42,397 nucleotides of DNA from positions 1 through 42,397 of the forward strand of contig CALKJD010000104.1 of NCBI GenBank assembly GCA_937995755.1, written 5' to 3'. This DNA comes from an uncultured Saprospiraceae bacterium. Lineage in GTDB: Bacteria; Bacteroidota; Bacteroidia; Chitinophagales; Saprospiraceae. Positions 1 through 9,050 of this stretch are shown one piece after another (the first letter of the stretch is position 1; the number at the start of each line of letters is the position of its first letter). A program made the translations under genes and the position numbers. Below the pieces are notes generated by a model. That model was not told where the DNA came from. It saw only the letters and a program-made list of their open reading frames with translations, and ran no database searches.

Positions 1-122
1 TGCAAATGTGATACTTGATCAAAACCTGATCCGGCAACTCTTGCTACCCAACCCAAACTTGTATCCTGGGCTTGCATCAAAAGGGCACTGAATAAGAATA
101 ATAATGTAGTCGTGACTTTCAT
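1..122 (-). CDS. Secreted protein, N-terminal fragment (runs off window)
   Basis: An open frame reads leftwards from an ATG at 122 to the window edge without a stop, giving 40 residues. The first 19 form a typical signal peptide (MKVTTTLLFLFSALLMQAQ), so the product is exported. The following residues (GWVARVAGSGFDQV) look like the start of the beta-propeller repeats found in many Bacteroidota T9SS cargo proteins, but too little is present to name a family. The gene is divergent from the MarR gene at 462, and both promoters must lie in the 340 bases between them. Confidence 0.6.
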   Translation of the reverse strand, partial: MKVTTTLLFLFSALLMQAQDTSLGWVARVAGSGFDQVSHL

Positions 123-394
123 AATATGGACGTTTAGTTAATCTAAAATAACAAATACTAGAAACTTTGAAGCTTTCACACAATTAAATCAGGATTTCTG
201 CAATCTAAAAAACACCGTTTCACAAGATTTCTCATAATAAGAAAACAAACCCAACAGCCAATAACTCATTGTCTATCAACAACCTAAACAACTACACAAA
301 CTTTATACTGCGGTACTACCTGCATTCTTCTTGAGCGTACAAAAAGCTCCATGGAGCGGAATACAAATAAAATTCCCCAAAAAGAGCAAAAATA

Positions 395-454
395 TAGTTC
401 ACTTTTAAACCTTTTTATCAACCAGGTGTCTATTTAGTTCACTTTTGAACTAAA
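395..454. promoter_or_regulatory. MarR-type operator: perfect palindrome plus imperfect upstream copy
   Basis: Positions 433-441 (TTTAGTTCA) and 446-454 (TGAACTAAA) form a perfect 9-bp inverted repeat with a 4-bp centre. It ends 7 bases before the TTG start of the MarR gene. A degenerate copy (TAGTTCACTTTTAAAC) lies 38 bp upstream at 395-410, keeping the same left arm and centre. MarR proteins usually bind such palindromes over their own promoters, so this is the likely operator for marR and the efflux genes. The rest of 123-394 holds no gene that I can see. Confidence 0.6.
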
Positions 455-461
455 CACCACA

Positions 462-929
462 TTGAGCAAATTTAATCCATACGATCACATGGGATTTCTA
501 ACGAACAGGATAGGCAGATTACTTGCCAATAAAATGTCTTGTTCTATGGAGGACCAAGGAATCCACTTTCCTACTTCTTGCATAGGTGCATTAGCAGACC
601 TATGGGCAGAAGATGGAGTCAACCAAAAAGACCTAGGCGTAGCATTAATCAAAAACAAGAGTAGTATCAACAAGATGCTTGCTTCGTTGGAGACGGATGG
701 TATGATCACTAAAAAAGATGACCCAAACGATAAGAGAGGTAAACTGATATTTCTCACAGAAAAAGGGAAGGACATCCAAAAGGTAATTGAAAATGCCAGC
801 AGCTGCTGCGATCTCAAAATACTAGAAACGGTGAGCCAAGAGGAACTAGATATCACCAAACGTGTCCTCGGAAAATATTACGAGATGCTCCTAGAGCAAG
901 ACACTTCATCAGACAAACACAAGTCATAA
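462..929 (+). CDS. MarR-family transcriptional regulator
   Basis: This 155-residue winged-helix protein probably represses the efflux operon that follows. The recognition region is residues 54-80 (QKDLGVALIKNKSSINKMLA) and the wing carries the family's D-x-R signature (residues 88-93, PNDKRG). Helices at both ends would form the dimer interface. Four cysteines (27, 40, 115, 116) are present, which makes redox or electrophile sensing possible but unproven. The chosen start is TTG at 462. The first in-frame ATG (489) would remove the leader of helix 1, and the palindromic operator sits directly upstream. The adaptor gene begins 23 bases after its stop, so the two are probably cotranscribed. Confidence 0.88.
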   Translation: MSKFNPYDHMGFLTNRIGRLLANKMSCSMEDQGIHFPTSCIGALADLWAEDGVNQKDLGVALIKNKSSINKMLASLETDGMITKKDDPNDKRGKLIFLTEKGKDIQKVIENASSCCDLKILETVSQEELDITKRVLGKYYEMLLEQDTSSDKHKS

Positions 930-952
930 CCAAGCATAATCATCAATTCATA

Positions 953-2071
953 ATGGAAAAGCACACACGAAAAAATATTATTTCTACAATAATAACGATC
1001 CTAATTCTGTCCGCAGGATTTCTAGTATTTCAAAAATTAGCCGCACAGAAAAAATCAACGGTATCTGATACGGTTACTAAAAACGAAAGACGAAAAGTGC
1101 AACTGTCTACCTTTACTGCAGAAGATGCTACCAATGTAATCGAACTAGATGGAAGGCTCAATGCGCATGAGCGAGTATCTGTAACTTCTAAAGTACAAGG
1201 TATCATGCAAGCGGGTACTAGTGTAAAAGTTGGGCGATACTTCAAAAAAGGAGACCTACTCTACTCTATCGATAATAGACAAGCTGGCTATAATCTCAAA
1301 GCGCAAAAAGCGAGTCTCATGACTTCTATTACGCAGATGATGCCTGATATTAAATTTGACTATCCTCAATCGTTTGATAAATGGCAACAATATCTGAATG
1401 CCTATGATGTAGATAAGCCAATACAAGCTCTGCCAAAGCCTTCAAATGATCAAGAGAAATACTTTGTATCAGGAAAGAATCTGCACAACCAATATTTCCA
1501 AATCAAAAGCCTAGAAACTCAACTCGCTGATTATAATATCTATGCACCATTCTCAGGAGTAGTGACTGAAGCGAATGTGTATGCAGGAGCATTGATCAGT
1601 CCTGGTCAGTCACTCTGTAGCATGATCAACACTGCTCTCTACGAGATACAAGCGCCTATAGCATTGCAAGATCTGAAATACGTAAAGACTGGTCAAAAAG
1701 TACAACTCCGCTCTGACGAACTGGGAAAAGAATGGACAGGAAAAGTAAGTCGTATAGGCACACAGATCGATGCAGCGACTCAGAATATTCCTCTATTTAT
1801 ATCTGTAAGTGGATCCGGCCTCAAAGATGGGATGTACCTCAAGGGGACATTAAATGGCAATAGCTTAACGGATGTAGTAAAGTTACCTAAAAGCATATTC
1901 CTCTCTCCTAACAGTATCTATGTGGTGAAAGATTCTACCATTATTAACAAAATAATAGATCCAATAAAACGAGGATCTGAACATGTACTCGTGCGTGGGT
2001 TATCTCCAGACGAACAAGTAATTACAGGTTCACTAGCAGGACTATTCGAAGGACAAAAAGTTACTTATTAA
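953..2071 (+). CDS. RND efflux periplasmic adaptor (HlyD/AcrA family)
   Basis: This 372-residue membrane-fusion protein would link the inner-membrane RND pump to the outer-membrane channel across the periplasm. Residues 9-31 form an N-terminal membrane anchor or uncleaved signal. The split lipoyl domain can be seen in GIMQAGTSVKVGRYFKKGD (about residues 83-101) and in YNIYAPFSGVVTEANV (about 194-209). Between them lies a short hairpin of about 80 residues rather than the long coiled coil of AcrA. A beta-barrel domain and a membrane-proximal domain follow. It is the second gene of the marR-adaptor-permease-channel cluster. The substrate cannot be read from the sequence. Confidence 0.9.
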   Translation: MEKHTRKNIISTIITILILSAGFLVFQKLAAQKKSTVSDTVTKNERRKVQLSTFTAEDATNVIELDGRLNAHERVSVTSKVQGIMQAGTSVKVGRYFKKGDLLYSIDNRQAGYNLKAQKASLMTSITQMMPDIKFDYPQSFDKWQQYLNAYDVDKPIQALPKPSNDQEKYFVSGKNLHNQYFQIKSLETQLADYNIYAPFSGVVTEANVYAGALISPGQSLCSMINTALYEIQAPIALQDLKYVKTGQKVQLRSDELGKEWTGKVSRIGTQIDAATQNIPLFISVSGSGLKDGMYLKGTLNGNSLTDVVKLPKSIFLSPNSIYVVKDSTIINKIIDPIKRGSEHVLVRGLSPDEQVITGSLAGLFEGQKVTY

Positions 2072-2195
2072 TACGTAGTGATCTATCCGTTTACCATTTA
2101 TTAATAAAGACAATTTTATCGACATCTAGGCTTCCTTATCATAGGGCAACATGAAGTAGATGATTGACAAAAAAACTTTTTAAGAGAAACAAAAC

Positions 2196-5100
2196 ATGAG
2201 AGGAATAATAGAATATTTTATAAAAAACGCGATCGCAGGAAACATCCTGATGGTCTTGCTTTTCATCGTCGGACTATTTGGTCTGAGTCAAATGAAAACT
2301 ACATTTTTTCCGGAGGTAGAAAGTCGTATCATATCTGTACAAGCGATCTATCCAGGAGCATCTCCAGAAGAGATCGAAGAAGGTATAGTATCTAAGATCG
2401 AAGAAAACCTAAAAGGGCTAACTGGACTAGAAAGAGTGACTTCTGTATCTAGTGAAAATAGTGCAAGCATCACTGTAGAAGTACTCAAAGGATATGATAC
2501 GGACATCGTACTCCAAGATGTCAAAAATGCGGTGGATAGAGTCAGTTCTTTCCCAGTATCTATGGAGCCATTAACGATATACAAACAAGAGAATCTTGGA
2601 CGAGTTTTGACATTCGCCATCTATGGAGATATGCCACTCAAATCTATCAAAAGCATCAGTCGTAAAACGGAAGATGAACTACTTGCTATCGATGGATTGT
2701 CAAAGGTAGAACTCAGTGGTTTTCCAGATGAAGAAATAGAAATCACATTTAGAGAAAGTGATCTGAGAGCTTACAATATTACATTTGCAGAAGCGGCATC
2801 AGTCATCAGAAACTCTAACTTAGAATCTACTGGTGGTACCATCAAAACCAATACTGAAGAACTACTGATCCGAGCAGATAGCAAAGAATATCTAGCAAGA
2901 AACTTTCAAGATATCGTAATCAAATCTAATAGCGATGGTGGTGTCATCAGACTACATCAAGTAGCTAACATCAAAGATCAATGGGAAGATGTACCGACTA
3001 GATCGTACGTAGATGGTAAGCTTGCCGTAATCGTAACCGTACAGAATACGCTCGAAGAAGATCTACTTACGATCTCTGATGCCGTAAAAGAATACATCAA
3101 AGAGTTCAATCAAAAGAACGAAGAAGTACAAGCCAAAATCATAAACGATTCATCCGTAACTCTTACGCAACGTATTGAGTTATTGACAAGTAATGGTGTA
3201 ATAGGATTTTTAATTGTATTATTATTACTATCGATGTTTCTTCATTACAGATTAGCATTTTGGGTAGCCTTAGCGATTCCTATTTCATTCGCAGGTATGT
3301 TCATCATAGCATCATTAATAGGTGTTACCCTCAACGTAATATCGCTATTCGGTATGATCGTCGTGATTGGTATCTTAGTAGATGATGGTGTAGTCATCGC
3401 AGAGAATATATATCAACGGTACGAAGAAGGTCAATCGGCATTCAAGGCCACACTCAATGGGACTATGGAAGTATTGCCTGCGGTATTTGCCGCTATTATC
3501 ACGACTGTCATAGCCTTCTCAGCTTTCTTTTTTATCGATGGTCGCTTGGGTGATTTCTTTAGAGAGATGGCTATAGTTGTGATCTTCTCATTAGTATTCT
3601 CACTAGTCGAAGGAGCGCTGATATTACCTGCGCACATTGCACACTCTAAAGCATTACAGAGAGATAGTAAACCCAATGCCATCCAACGAGGACTGGACAA
3701 GATGATGTCGTTTATGAGAGATAATCTTTACGGACCAGTATTACATTGGGCCGTAAAATACAACTGGCCTACAGTCGCAATTTGTGTTGCTGGATTATTC
3801 CTTACTGTAGGTGCGTTGCAAGGTGGATTGATCAAAAGTACATTCTTCCCTGTGATCCCAAGAGAATCATTTCAGGTAGATCTTAAACTTGCCGCGGGTA
3901 CTAGAGAAGATCAGACTTTAGCGATACTGAATAGAATAGAAACTGCCATAATAGAAGTCAATAATGAACTGTCAGAATCTTCATTTGATAACGAATATCA
4001 AGTGGTGGAAAACATTCGTAAAAATGTAGGACCTTCTACTTACCAAGGTAGCATGGAGATCCAACTACTAGATGGAGAAACTAGAGGAGATGAACTCTCT
4101 GCAAGAATGATCATATCCAAAATACGAGAACGATTAGGACCAGTTCCAGAAGCTGAAACATTGACTTTTGGTGGAGGAAATACTTTTGGAAAACCAGTCT
4201 CGATATCACTACTCGGAAACGATGGAGATGAAGTATCTGCAGCCGTAGATGCTGTAAAAGCCAACCTTGCCAAGATTCCTGATCTTAAGGACGTCGTTGA
4301 TAATAATCAAGCTGGACTCAAAGAAATCAGTTTGAATCTTACACCTAAAGCCTACAACTTAGGATTTACATTAGGCGAAATAATATCTCAAGTGCGTCAA
4401 GGATTTTTCGGAGCGGAAGCCCAAAGAATACAACGTGGAGAAGACGAAGTAAGAGTATGGGTAAGGTATGATCTAGAAGATAGATCTGACATCTCAGACT
4501 TAGCAGATATGCGTATTAGAACTGCAGATGGAAAATCGATTCCGTTGGCAGAATTAGCCACTTTTGAAACAGAGAGAGGAGTCATAGATATCTATCACTT
4601 AGATGGTGAACGAGAGGTGCGTATAGAAGCCGATCTACTCAATGACAAAGTGAGTGTAAGTGATATCACCTCTGACATCAAAACCCTCATCGTGCCAGAA
4701 GTATTAAAAAACTTTCCAGGCGTAAGAGCAAGTTATGAAGGAGAAGAGCGTGAGCAGAAAAAAACGCAGAGTAGTATTCAGATCGTAATGCCGATGATAT
4801 TCTTAATGATGCTATTTGTAATCATACTTACATTCAAATCTGTGAGTCAAGCGTTGATCGTATTTGCATTGATCCCATTTGGATTTATCGGAGTAGGATT
4901 AGGTCATTATCTACAAGGCTTGCCGATTAGTTTATTCTCGATACTAGGAGTCATCGCTCTGATAGGTATTTTTGTAAATGATGCCTTGGTATTTATTACC
5001 ACATTCAACGATAAGATCAGAGAGGGTAAAACATTAGAAGAGGCCGTAGTCGAAACTGGAAAATCTAGATTCCGCCCTATCCTACTGACATCTATCACCA

Positions 5101-5558
5101 CGATCGCAGGACTTGCTCCTTTGATTTTAGAAAAAAGTTTCCAAGCACAATTCTTGATTCCTATGGCAGTTTCTGTTGCCTATGGTTTGATGATCGGTAC
5201 GTTTATATTATTAGTATTGATCCCTGCTTTACTTATGATCTCTAACAGGATCAAGAGAACGGCTATGACATTCTATGAAGGCGAAGCGGTATCTGCAGAA
5301 GAGATCGAACCTGCATTCATGAATCGTACTGTATGGCCTGAATCATGGACACCGCAGATGCGATATGCATATGAAGATGCTATAGAAGATGTAGATTATA
5401 CATTTGATGAAAGTACTCTATTAGCTGGAGAAGTGAAACCGTATCATATTAAGAAGAAATCAAACTTCACCTTATACTTAATTGCTGCGGTCATTGCACT
5501 TATGGCTTTCGGTCTCTTGGTGAAATTGTTATTAACGGTTACAGGTTTTTTAGTGTAA
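2196..5558 (+). CDS. RND efflux permease (AcrB/MMPL-type, HAE family)
   Basis: This is the proton-driven inner-membrane pump of the tripartite system, 1120 residues long. It has the RND layout: TM1 at about 11-31, a large periplasmic loop, TM2-6, an intervening loop (residues 487-530), TM7, a second periplasmic domain and TM8-12. The proton-relay aspartates are D396-D397 in GILVDDGVVIAEN. FFPEVE after TM1 is typical of this branch. After TM12 the protein continues for roughly 105 residues: an acidic cytoplasmic stretch (about 1020-1085), then a further strongly hydrophobic segment (about 1090-1118). Standard AcrB lacks this thirteenth helix. Spacing to the adaptor is 124 bases and to the channel gene 103 bases. 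Confidence 0.93.
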   Translation: MRGIIEYFIKNAIAGNILMVLLFIVGLFGLSQMKTTFFPEVESRIISVQAIYPGASPEEIEEGIVSKIEENLKGLTGLERVTSVSSENSASITVEVLKGYDTDIVLQDVKNAVDRVSSFPVSMEPLTIYKQENLGRVLTFAIYGDMPLKSIKSISRKTEDELLAIDGLSKVELSGFPDEEIEITFRESDLRAYNITFAEAASVIRNSNLESTGGTIKTNTEELLIRADSKEYLARNFQDIVIKSNSDGGVIRLHQVANIKDQWEDVPTRSYVDGKLAVIVTVQNTLEEDLLTISDAVKEYIKEFNQKNEEVQAKIINDSSVTLTQRIELLTSNGVIGFLIVLLLLSMFLHYRLAFWVALAIPISFAGMFIIASLIGVTLNVISLFGMIVVIGILVDDGVVIAENIYQRYEEGQSAFKATLNGTMEVLPAVFAAIITTVIAFSAFFFIDGRLGDFFREMAIVVIFSLVFSLVEGALILPAHIAHSKALQRDSKPNAIQRGLDKMMSFMRDNLYGPVLHWAVKYNWPTVAICVAGLFLTVGALQGGLIKSTFFPVIPRESFQVDLKLAAGTREDQTLAILNRIETAIIEVNNELSESSFDNEYQVVENIRKNVGPSTYQGSMEIQLLDGETRGDELSARMIISKIRERLGPVPEAETLTFGGGNTFGKPVSISLLGNDGDEVSAAVDAVKANLAKIPDLKDVVDNNQAGLKEISLNLTPKAYNLGFTLGEIISQVRQGFFGAEAQRIQRGEDEVRVWVRYDLEDRSDISDLADMRIRTADGKSIPLAELATFETERGVIDIYHLDGEREVRIEADLLNDKVSVSDITSDIKTLIVPEVLKNFPGVRASYEGEEREQKKTQSSIQIVMPMIFLMMLFVIILTFKSVSQALIVFALIPFGFIGVGLGHYLQGLPISLFSILGVIALIGIFVNDALVFITTFNDKIREGKTLEEAVVETGKSRFRPILLTSITTIAGLAPLILEKSFQAQFLIPMAVSVAYGLMIGTFILLVLIPALLMISNRIKRTAMTFYEGEAVSAEEIEPAFMNRTVWPESWTPQMRYAYEDAIEDVDYTFDESTLLAGEVKPYHIKKKSNFTLYLIAAVIALMAFGLLVKLLLTVTGFLV

Positions 5559-5661
5559 TAATGCCATTTCAACCATACAGATAATCAAGAGCAAATCTCT
5601 TTGCTATGCATACTTTACTAAAGAGATTTTCTACAATGATCATAACAAGAATAATATACAA

Positions 5662-6984
5662 ATGAATATAAAAAATATAATTGCCATTTTGCTTTGTAGC
5701 CTTTCGCTTACCGCACAAGAAAATATCACTCTTGAAAAAGCAATATCTATAGGTCTAGAAAACAACTTCGATATAAAGATCGCTGATGTAGATATACAGA
5801 TCGCTGAGACGAGCAACTCTTGGGCTAGAGCAGGCAGGACTCCTACTGTAGATCTCCAAGGTTCGTTTACTAATAATATTGTAAGAGATAATAACCCAGC
5901 AAGTTTTCTACAAGGTACCTACTACAATGGAAGCCTTGGTGTGACTGCTAATGCGGATTGGGTGGTATATAATGGTGGTAAAATCAAGCTCAACAAGGAG
6001 CAACTCATGCTAGCGGTTGACCAACAGAAACTCAACAAGTCAACAGGAATCAATGCTTTATTTAGATCTATCTATCAAGGCTATTATGAAGTGATATTTC
6101 AGAAGGAACAATTAGAAGTACTCAATGAAGTATTCTCACTAAGTAAAGATCGACTCGCTTACGAAAATGCAAAGCATGACTACGGTGCCTCTAATAGTTA
6201 TAACCTCATACAGTTTGAATCTGCAGTGATGGCAGATAGCAACAGTGTCATGAATCAAATACAATCTGTAGAGACAGCTAAGCGCAACTTCTATCAAATA
6301 CTAGATATTCAAGATTACAACGAATATCGATTTGATGAAAGGCTAAGTATCACTACTGAGGAAATAGATGAAGAAAAACTAAAAAAACTGATGAGCGAGG
6401 AAAACTATACGCTGAAGAGTCTAGAGATGATCGCTGCCCTTAATCGATTAAACACTGGAATAGCACAATCGGCTAATAAGCCAACGGTAAGTCTATCAGG
6501 CTCTCTGGGTTTCGCAGAAAATGGTTTTAAGTTCTTTGCCGATAATCCTCAGACTGGAGAAGGCTTTCCTTTTCAAGAAAGTAATCGATATACAGGGAAT
6601 ATTAGCGCTATCGTCAGCTACAACCTATTCGATGGTGGTGTCCGAAATGATAACATTCAAAACGCCAAATTGACCGAAGAGATTGATCAATTATCGATCA
6701 TACAAGCTAGAGTAGAACTCAATAATCAGCTTGATATACTCATCGACAACTATAAGAGTCAATTAGAAATCTTAGCCATCACTGACAAGCAAATTAACTT
6801 GGCTCAGCGCAATATTGAGATCACTGAAGAACGCTTCAAAGCTGGACAAGTCAGCTCAATTGACTTCCGAAACGTACAAAATCAATATTTAAATGCTGCT
6901 TTTAACAAAGTAGGCGCAATTTATAGTTTACTCACTACTAAGAGTGAAATTGACTTTCTTACGGGTATTTTCACCCCTTTTTAA
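5662..6984 (+). CDS. TolC-family outer-membrane efflux channel
   Basis: This is the outer-membrane component of the RND pump, 440 residues, the usual size for the family. A signal peptide (MNIKNIIAILLCSLSLTAQ) is followed by two repeated helical halves. Characteristic segments are LEKAISIGLENNFDIKIADV near the start and SIDFRNVQNQYLNA near the end, matching the conserved ends of outer-membrane efflux repeats. It lacks a lipobox cysteine, so unlike OprM it is probably not lipidated. It is the last gene of the efflux cluster. No terminator is seen directly after it; the first good one is at 7158-7195. Confidence 0.92.
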   Translation: MNIKNIIAILLCSLSLTAQENITLEKAISIGLENNFDIKIADVDIQIAETSNSWARAGRTPTVDLQGSFTNNIVRDNNPASFLQGTYYNGSLGVTANADWVVYNGGKIKLNKEQLMLAVDQQKLNKSTGINALFRSIYQGYYEVIFQKEQLEVLNEVFSLSKDRLAYENAKHDYGASNSYNLIQFESAVMADSNSVMNQIQSVETAKRNFYQILDIQDYNEYRFDERLSITTEEIDEEKLKKLMSEENYTLKSLEMIAALNRLNTGIAQSANKPTVSLSGSLGFAENGFKFFADNPQTGEGFPFQESNRYTGNISAIVSYNLFDGGVRNDNIQNAKLTEEIDQLSIIQARVELNNQLDILIDNYKSQLEILAITDKQINLAQRNIEITEERFKAGQVSSIDFRNVQNQYLNAAFNKVGAIYSLLTTKSEIDFLTGIFTPF

Positions 6985-7121
6985 GCTATTTTAGGGCAAA
7001 AACCATCAATTTTGACAGTTTTTCATACAATTTTTAAATGATTTCAAAAGTAGAAAATATTTTAAAAAAAATTCTAACAGAATTAATGACGCATAGAAGA
7101 CTAGAATATTAAAATTATTAC

Positions 7122-7195
7122 TACATTTGAACGCACATATTTAGGTTTAAAACCTATGGGCTCTATTGCATCTATGTAATAGGGCTCTTTTTTTT
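7122..7195 (+). terminator. Intrinsic terminator, possibly of a small independent RNA
   Basis: Positions 7158-7171 (GGGCTCTATTGCAT) pair with 7174-7187 (ATGTAATAGGGCTC) using Watson-Crick and G-U pairs, and eight T follow (7188-7195). Directly upstream is a second hairpin (TAGGTTT at 7142-7148, AAACCTA at 7150-7156). A TAnnTTTG box (TACATTTG, 7122-7129) lies just before. This could end the efflux operon 170 bases after its last stop, or be a roughly 60-nt small RNA with its own promoter. No -33 box is visible. The remainder of 6985-7494 shows no gene. Confidence 0.6.
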
Positions 7196-7494
7196 GGCAT
7201 TATTTAATCCTCCTACGCTGCGCATTTAGCAGTTATTTAGCCTTCACTTAAGTCTGTAGATACTATAAATAGATAGACATCTACACAGGATTCCTATTTA
7301 CCCAAATCAACGTTGATACGATTTAACTCAAAATCTATTTCCCTTAGAGTGTAAACCCTACTTTTTCTATACTTTAGCTTCATGGAGAGTCCATCAAATA
7401 TGTAACCAATCTAATAAGCTATCTAGATTAAGATCATCCAACATGGCATGCTCTACACATCTAATCGTAAAATTAAAGTCTAGTATCATTGCAT

Positions 7495-8442
7495 ATGAAT
7501 AAGTTTGATCGTGTCATATCTACATTAGTCCTTCTACAAACCAAAAAAATCATGAAGGCCTCGACCATTTCTGAGCGATTTGACATTAGCCTTAGGACCG
7601 TATACCGAGACATCAATACTTTGAAGACTGCAGGTATTCCTATTATTGGCGATCCTGGTATTGGTTATTCTATTATGGACGGATATCGCCTTCCACCTAT
7701 CATGTTTACCGAAGCTGAAGTAGCCTCATTACTTACAGCGGAGAAGTTTATCGGTAAGATTACTGATAAAGACACTCAAGTCTACTACTCCAGTGCTATG
7801 ACGAAAATCAAAGCCATATTGAGAAGTTCTGAAAAACAATCATTAGCGGTATTAGATGAATCAATTGCCATTTCTGATTATCAGAACTGGGACAACAAGA
7901 CCTATCTGCAAGACCTATATAAAAGTATTGCTGCCAAAAACGTATTGAACATCCAATATCAAAAGGCTGATGGCTCGCATTCTGAGCGAAAACTAGAACC
8001 CATAGGGTGTTATCATCAATATAATAACTGGTACTTAATTGCTTACTGTCAATTACAAGAGGCCTACCGTACTTTCAAAATTAATCGGATTATAGACTTA
8101 CAGATCCTCGAAGAGCACTTTGAAACTGAGCACATCAGTCTTCAAAAATATATAGATCAGCAAAATGCGACTCGAAATGAAGATCAACAATTGCAAACTA
8201 TCGAAGTGGCATTCAACCACAGCTTAGTCAAATATGCAGATATGCGGAAGTACTACTTTGGATTCGTAGAGCAAACCATCGAAAACACTACCGTAAAAAT
8301 GAAGTTTGTAAACTCATCCATAGATGTGATGACACGATGGCTGCTTCAGTTTGGTGACCAAGCTACTGTAATCGCCCCAAAGGAGCTTAGAGAAGAGTTA
8401 AAGTCTATAGCGCATAATCTCTACAAACATTATAATCAATAA
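7495..8442 (+). CDS. YafY-type transcriptional regulator (HTH_11 + WYL domain)
   Basis: This 315-residue DNA-binding regulator would sense a ligand through its WYL domain. The N-terminal helix-turn-helix is at about residues 17-45 (MKASTISERFDISLRTVYRD). A linker with DGYRLPPIMFTEAEVASL is typical of the YafY group. The WYL domain is near residues 145-205 (CYHQYNNWYLIAYC, then RTFKINRI). A WCX-like C-terminal domain follows. I prefer ATG at 7495 over the in-frame TTG six bases upstream, because MNKFDRVISTLVLLQ is the usual beginning of this family. The downstream SnoaL-like gene is a plausible target because such regulators often control an adjacent gene. Confidence 0.88.
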   Translation: MNKFDRVISTLVLLQTKKIMKASTISERFDISLRTVYRDINTLKTAGIPIIGDPGIGYSIMDGYRLPPIMFTEAEVASLLTAEKFIGKITDKDTQVYYSSAMTKIKAILRSSEKQSLAVLDESIAISDYQNWDNKTYLQDLYKSIAAKNVLNIQYQKADGSHSERKLEPIGCYHQYNNWYLIAYCQLQEAYRTFKINRIIDLQILEEHFETEHISLQKYIDQQNATRNEDQQLQTIEVAFNHSLVKYADMRKYYFGFVEQTIENTTVKMKFVNSSIDVMTRWLLQFGDQATVIAPKELREELKSIAHNLYKHYNQ

Positions 8443-8465
8443 AAAATCAGCTAAAAAAATCCTAC

Positions 8466-8481
8466 TGACATACAGTTGTCA
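8466..8481. promoter_or_regulatory. Candidate operator for the WYL regulator
   Basis: An inverted repeat TGACA-N6-TGTCA lies in the 116-base gap between the WYL regulator and the SnoaL-like gene. Its position, upstream of the second gene and downstream of the regulator, fits a regulator binding site. No good -33/-7 pair at the expected spacing could be assigned here, so this is a suggestion only. Confidence 0.3.
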
Positions 8482-8558
8482 TACCCCTACTCTACTTTTA
8501 CATTATCAAATGAAAGAGTGAGACTCTGAATTAATTAATTATCTAAATATATCAAACT

Positions 8559-8936
8559 ATGACAACACAAGAAGTAGCCAACAGATTAGTAGCATTATGC
8601 AGAGAAGGTAAATTTGAACAAGCAGTAAAAGAATTGTATTCACCTGATATCGTATCCGTTGAAGCTGAAGGTTCTCCTGATAGAATCGTAAAAGGATTAG
8701 AGGCCGTAGCCCAGAAAAGTGTTCAATTTGAAAGTAAACTAGAAAAGATCAACTCTACTGTTATTACCGATCCTATAGTAGCGGAAAACTTCTTCTCTTG
8801 TGCTATGCTGATGAATGTCCAAATGAAAGGAATGCCATTTGCTATAGACATGGATGAAATCTGTCTTTACAATGTTAGGGATGGTAAAATAGTAAGAGAA
8901 GAGTTCTTTTATACATTACCACCTCAAGAGGCTTAA
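8559..8936 (+). CDS. SnoaL-like / nuclear transport factor 2 fold protein
   Basis: This small cytoplasmic protein of 125 residues has the alpha+beta cone fold of the SnoaL/NTF2-like superfamily. Signs are the N-terminal helices (VANRLVALCREGKFEQAVKE), then LYSPDIVSVEA, and the closing strands YNVRDGKIVREEFFY, which are very typical. Members include isomerases, cyclases and many proteins with no known activity, so no reaction is assigned. It probably forms a unit regulated by the preceding WYL regulator. Transcription ends at the hairpin at 8951-8997. Confidence 0.8.
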   Translation: MTTQEVANRLVALCREGKFEQAVKELYSPDIVSVEAEGSPDRIVKGLEAVAQKSVQFESKLEKINSTVITDPIVAENFFSCAMLMNVQMKGMPFAIDMDEICLYNVRDGKIVREEFFYTLPPQEA

Positions 8937-8950
8937 GAACAAATTTAAAA

Positions 8951-8997
8951 ACCGACACTTACTCTATTCTTTTTTTTGAGTATGTGTCGGTTTTTTT
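8951..8997. terminator. Bidirectional intrinsic terminator
   Basis: A 14-bp stem with one mismatch (8951-8964 pairs with 8978-8991) is followed by seven T on the plus strand and by a T run on the minus strand. It sits between the convergent SnoaL-like and CotH genes and can serve both. Confidence 0.85.
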
Positions 8998-9050
8998 CAG
9001 TCTATTATCAATACCTTGTATCACGTTATGATTTCTAACTAAACCCTCTT

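Noticed and set aside
485..859. 124-residue reverse frame
   Set aside because: It is antisense to the MarR gene and has no recognisable features.
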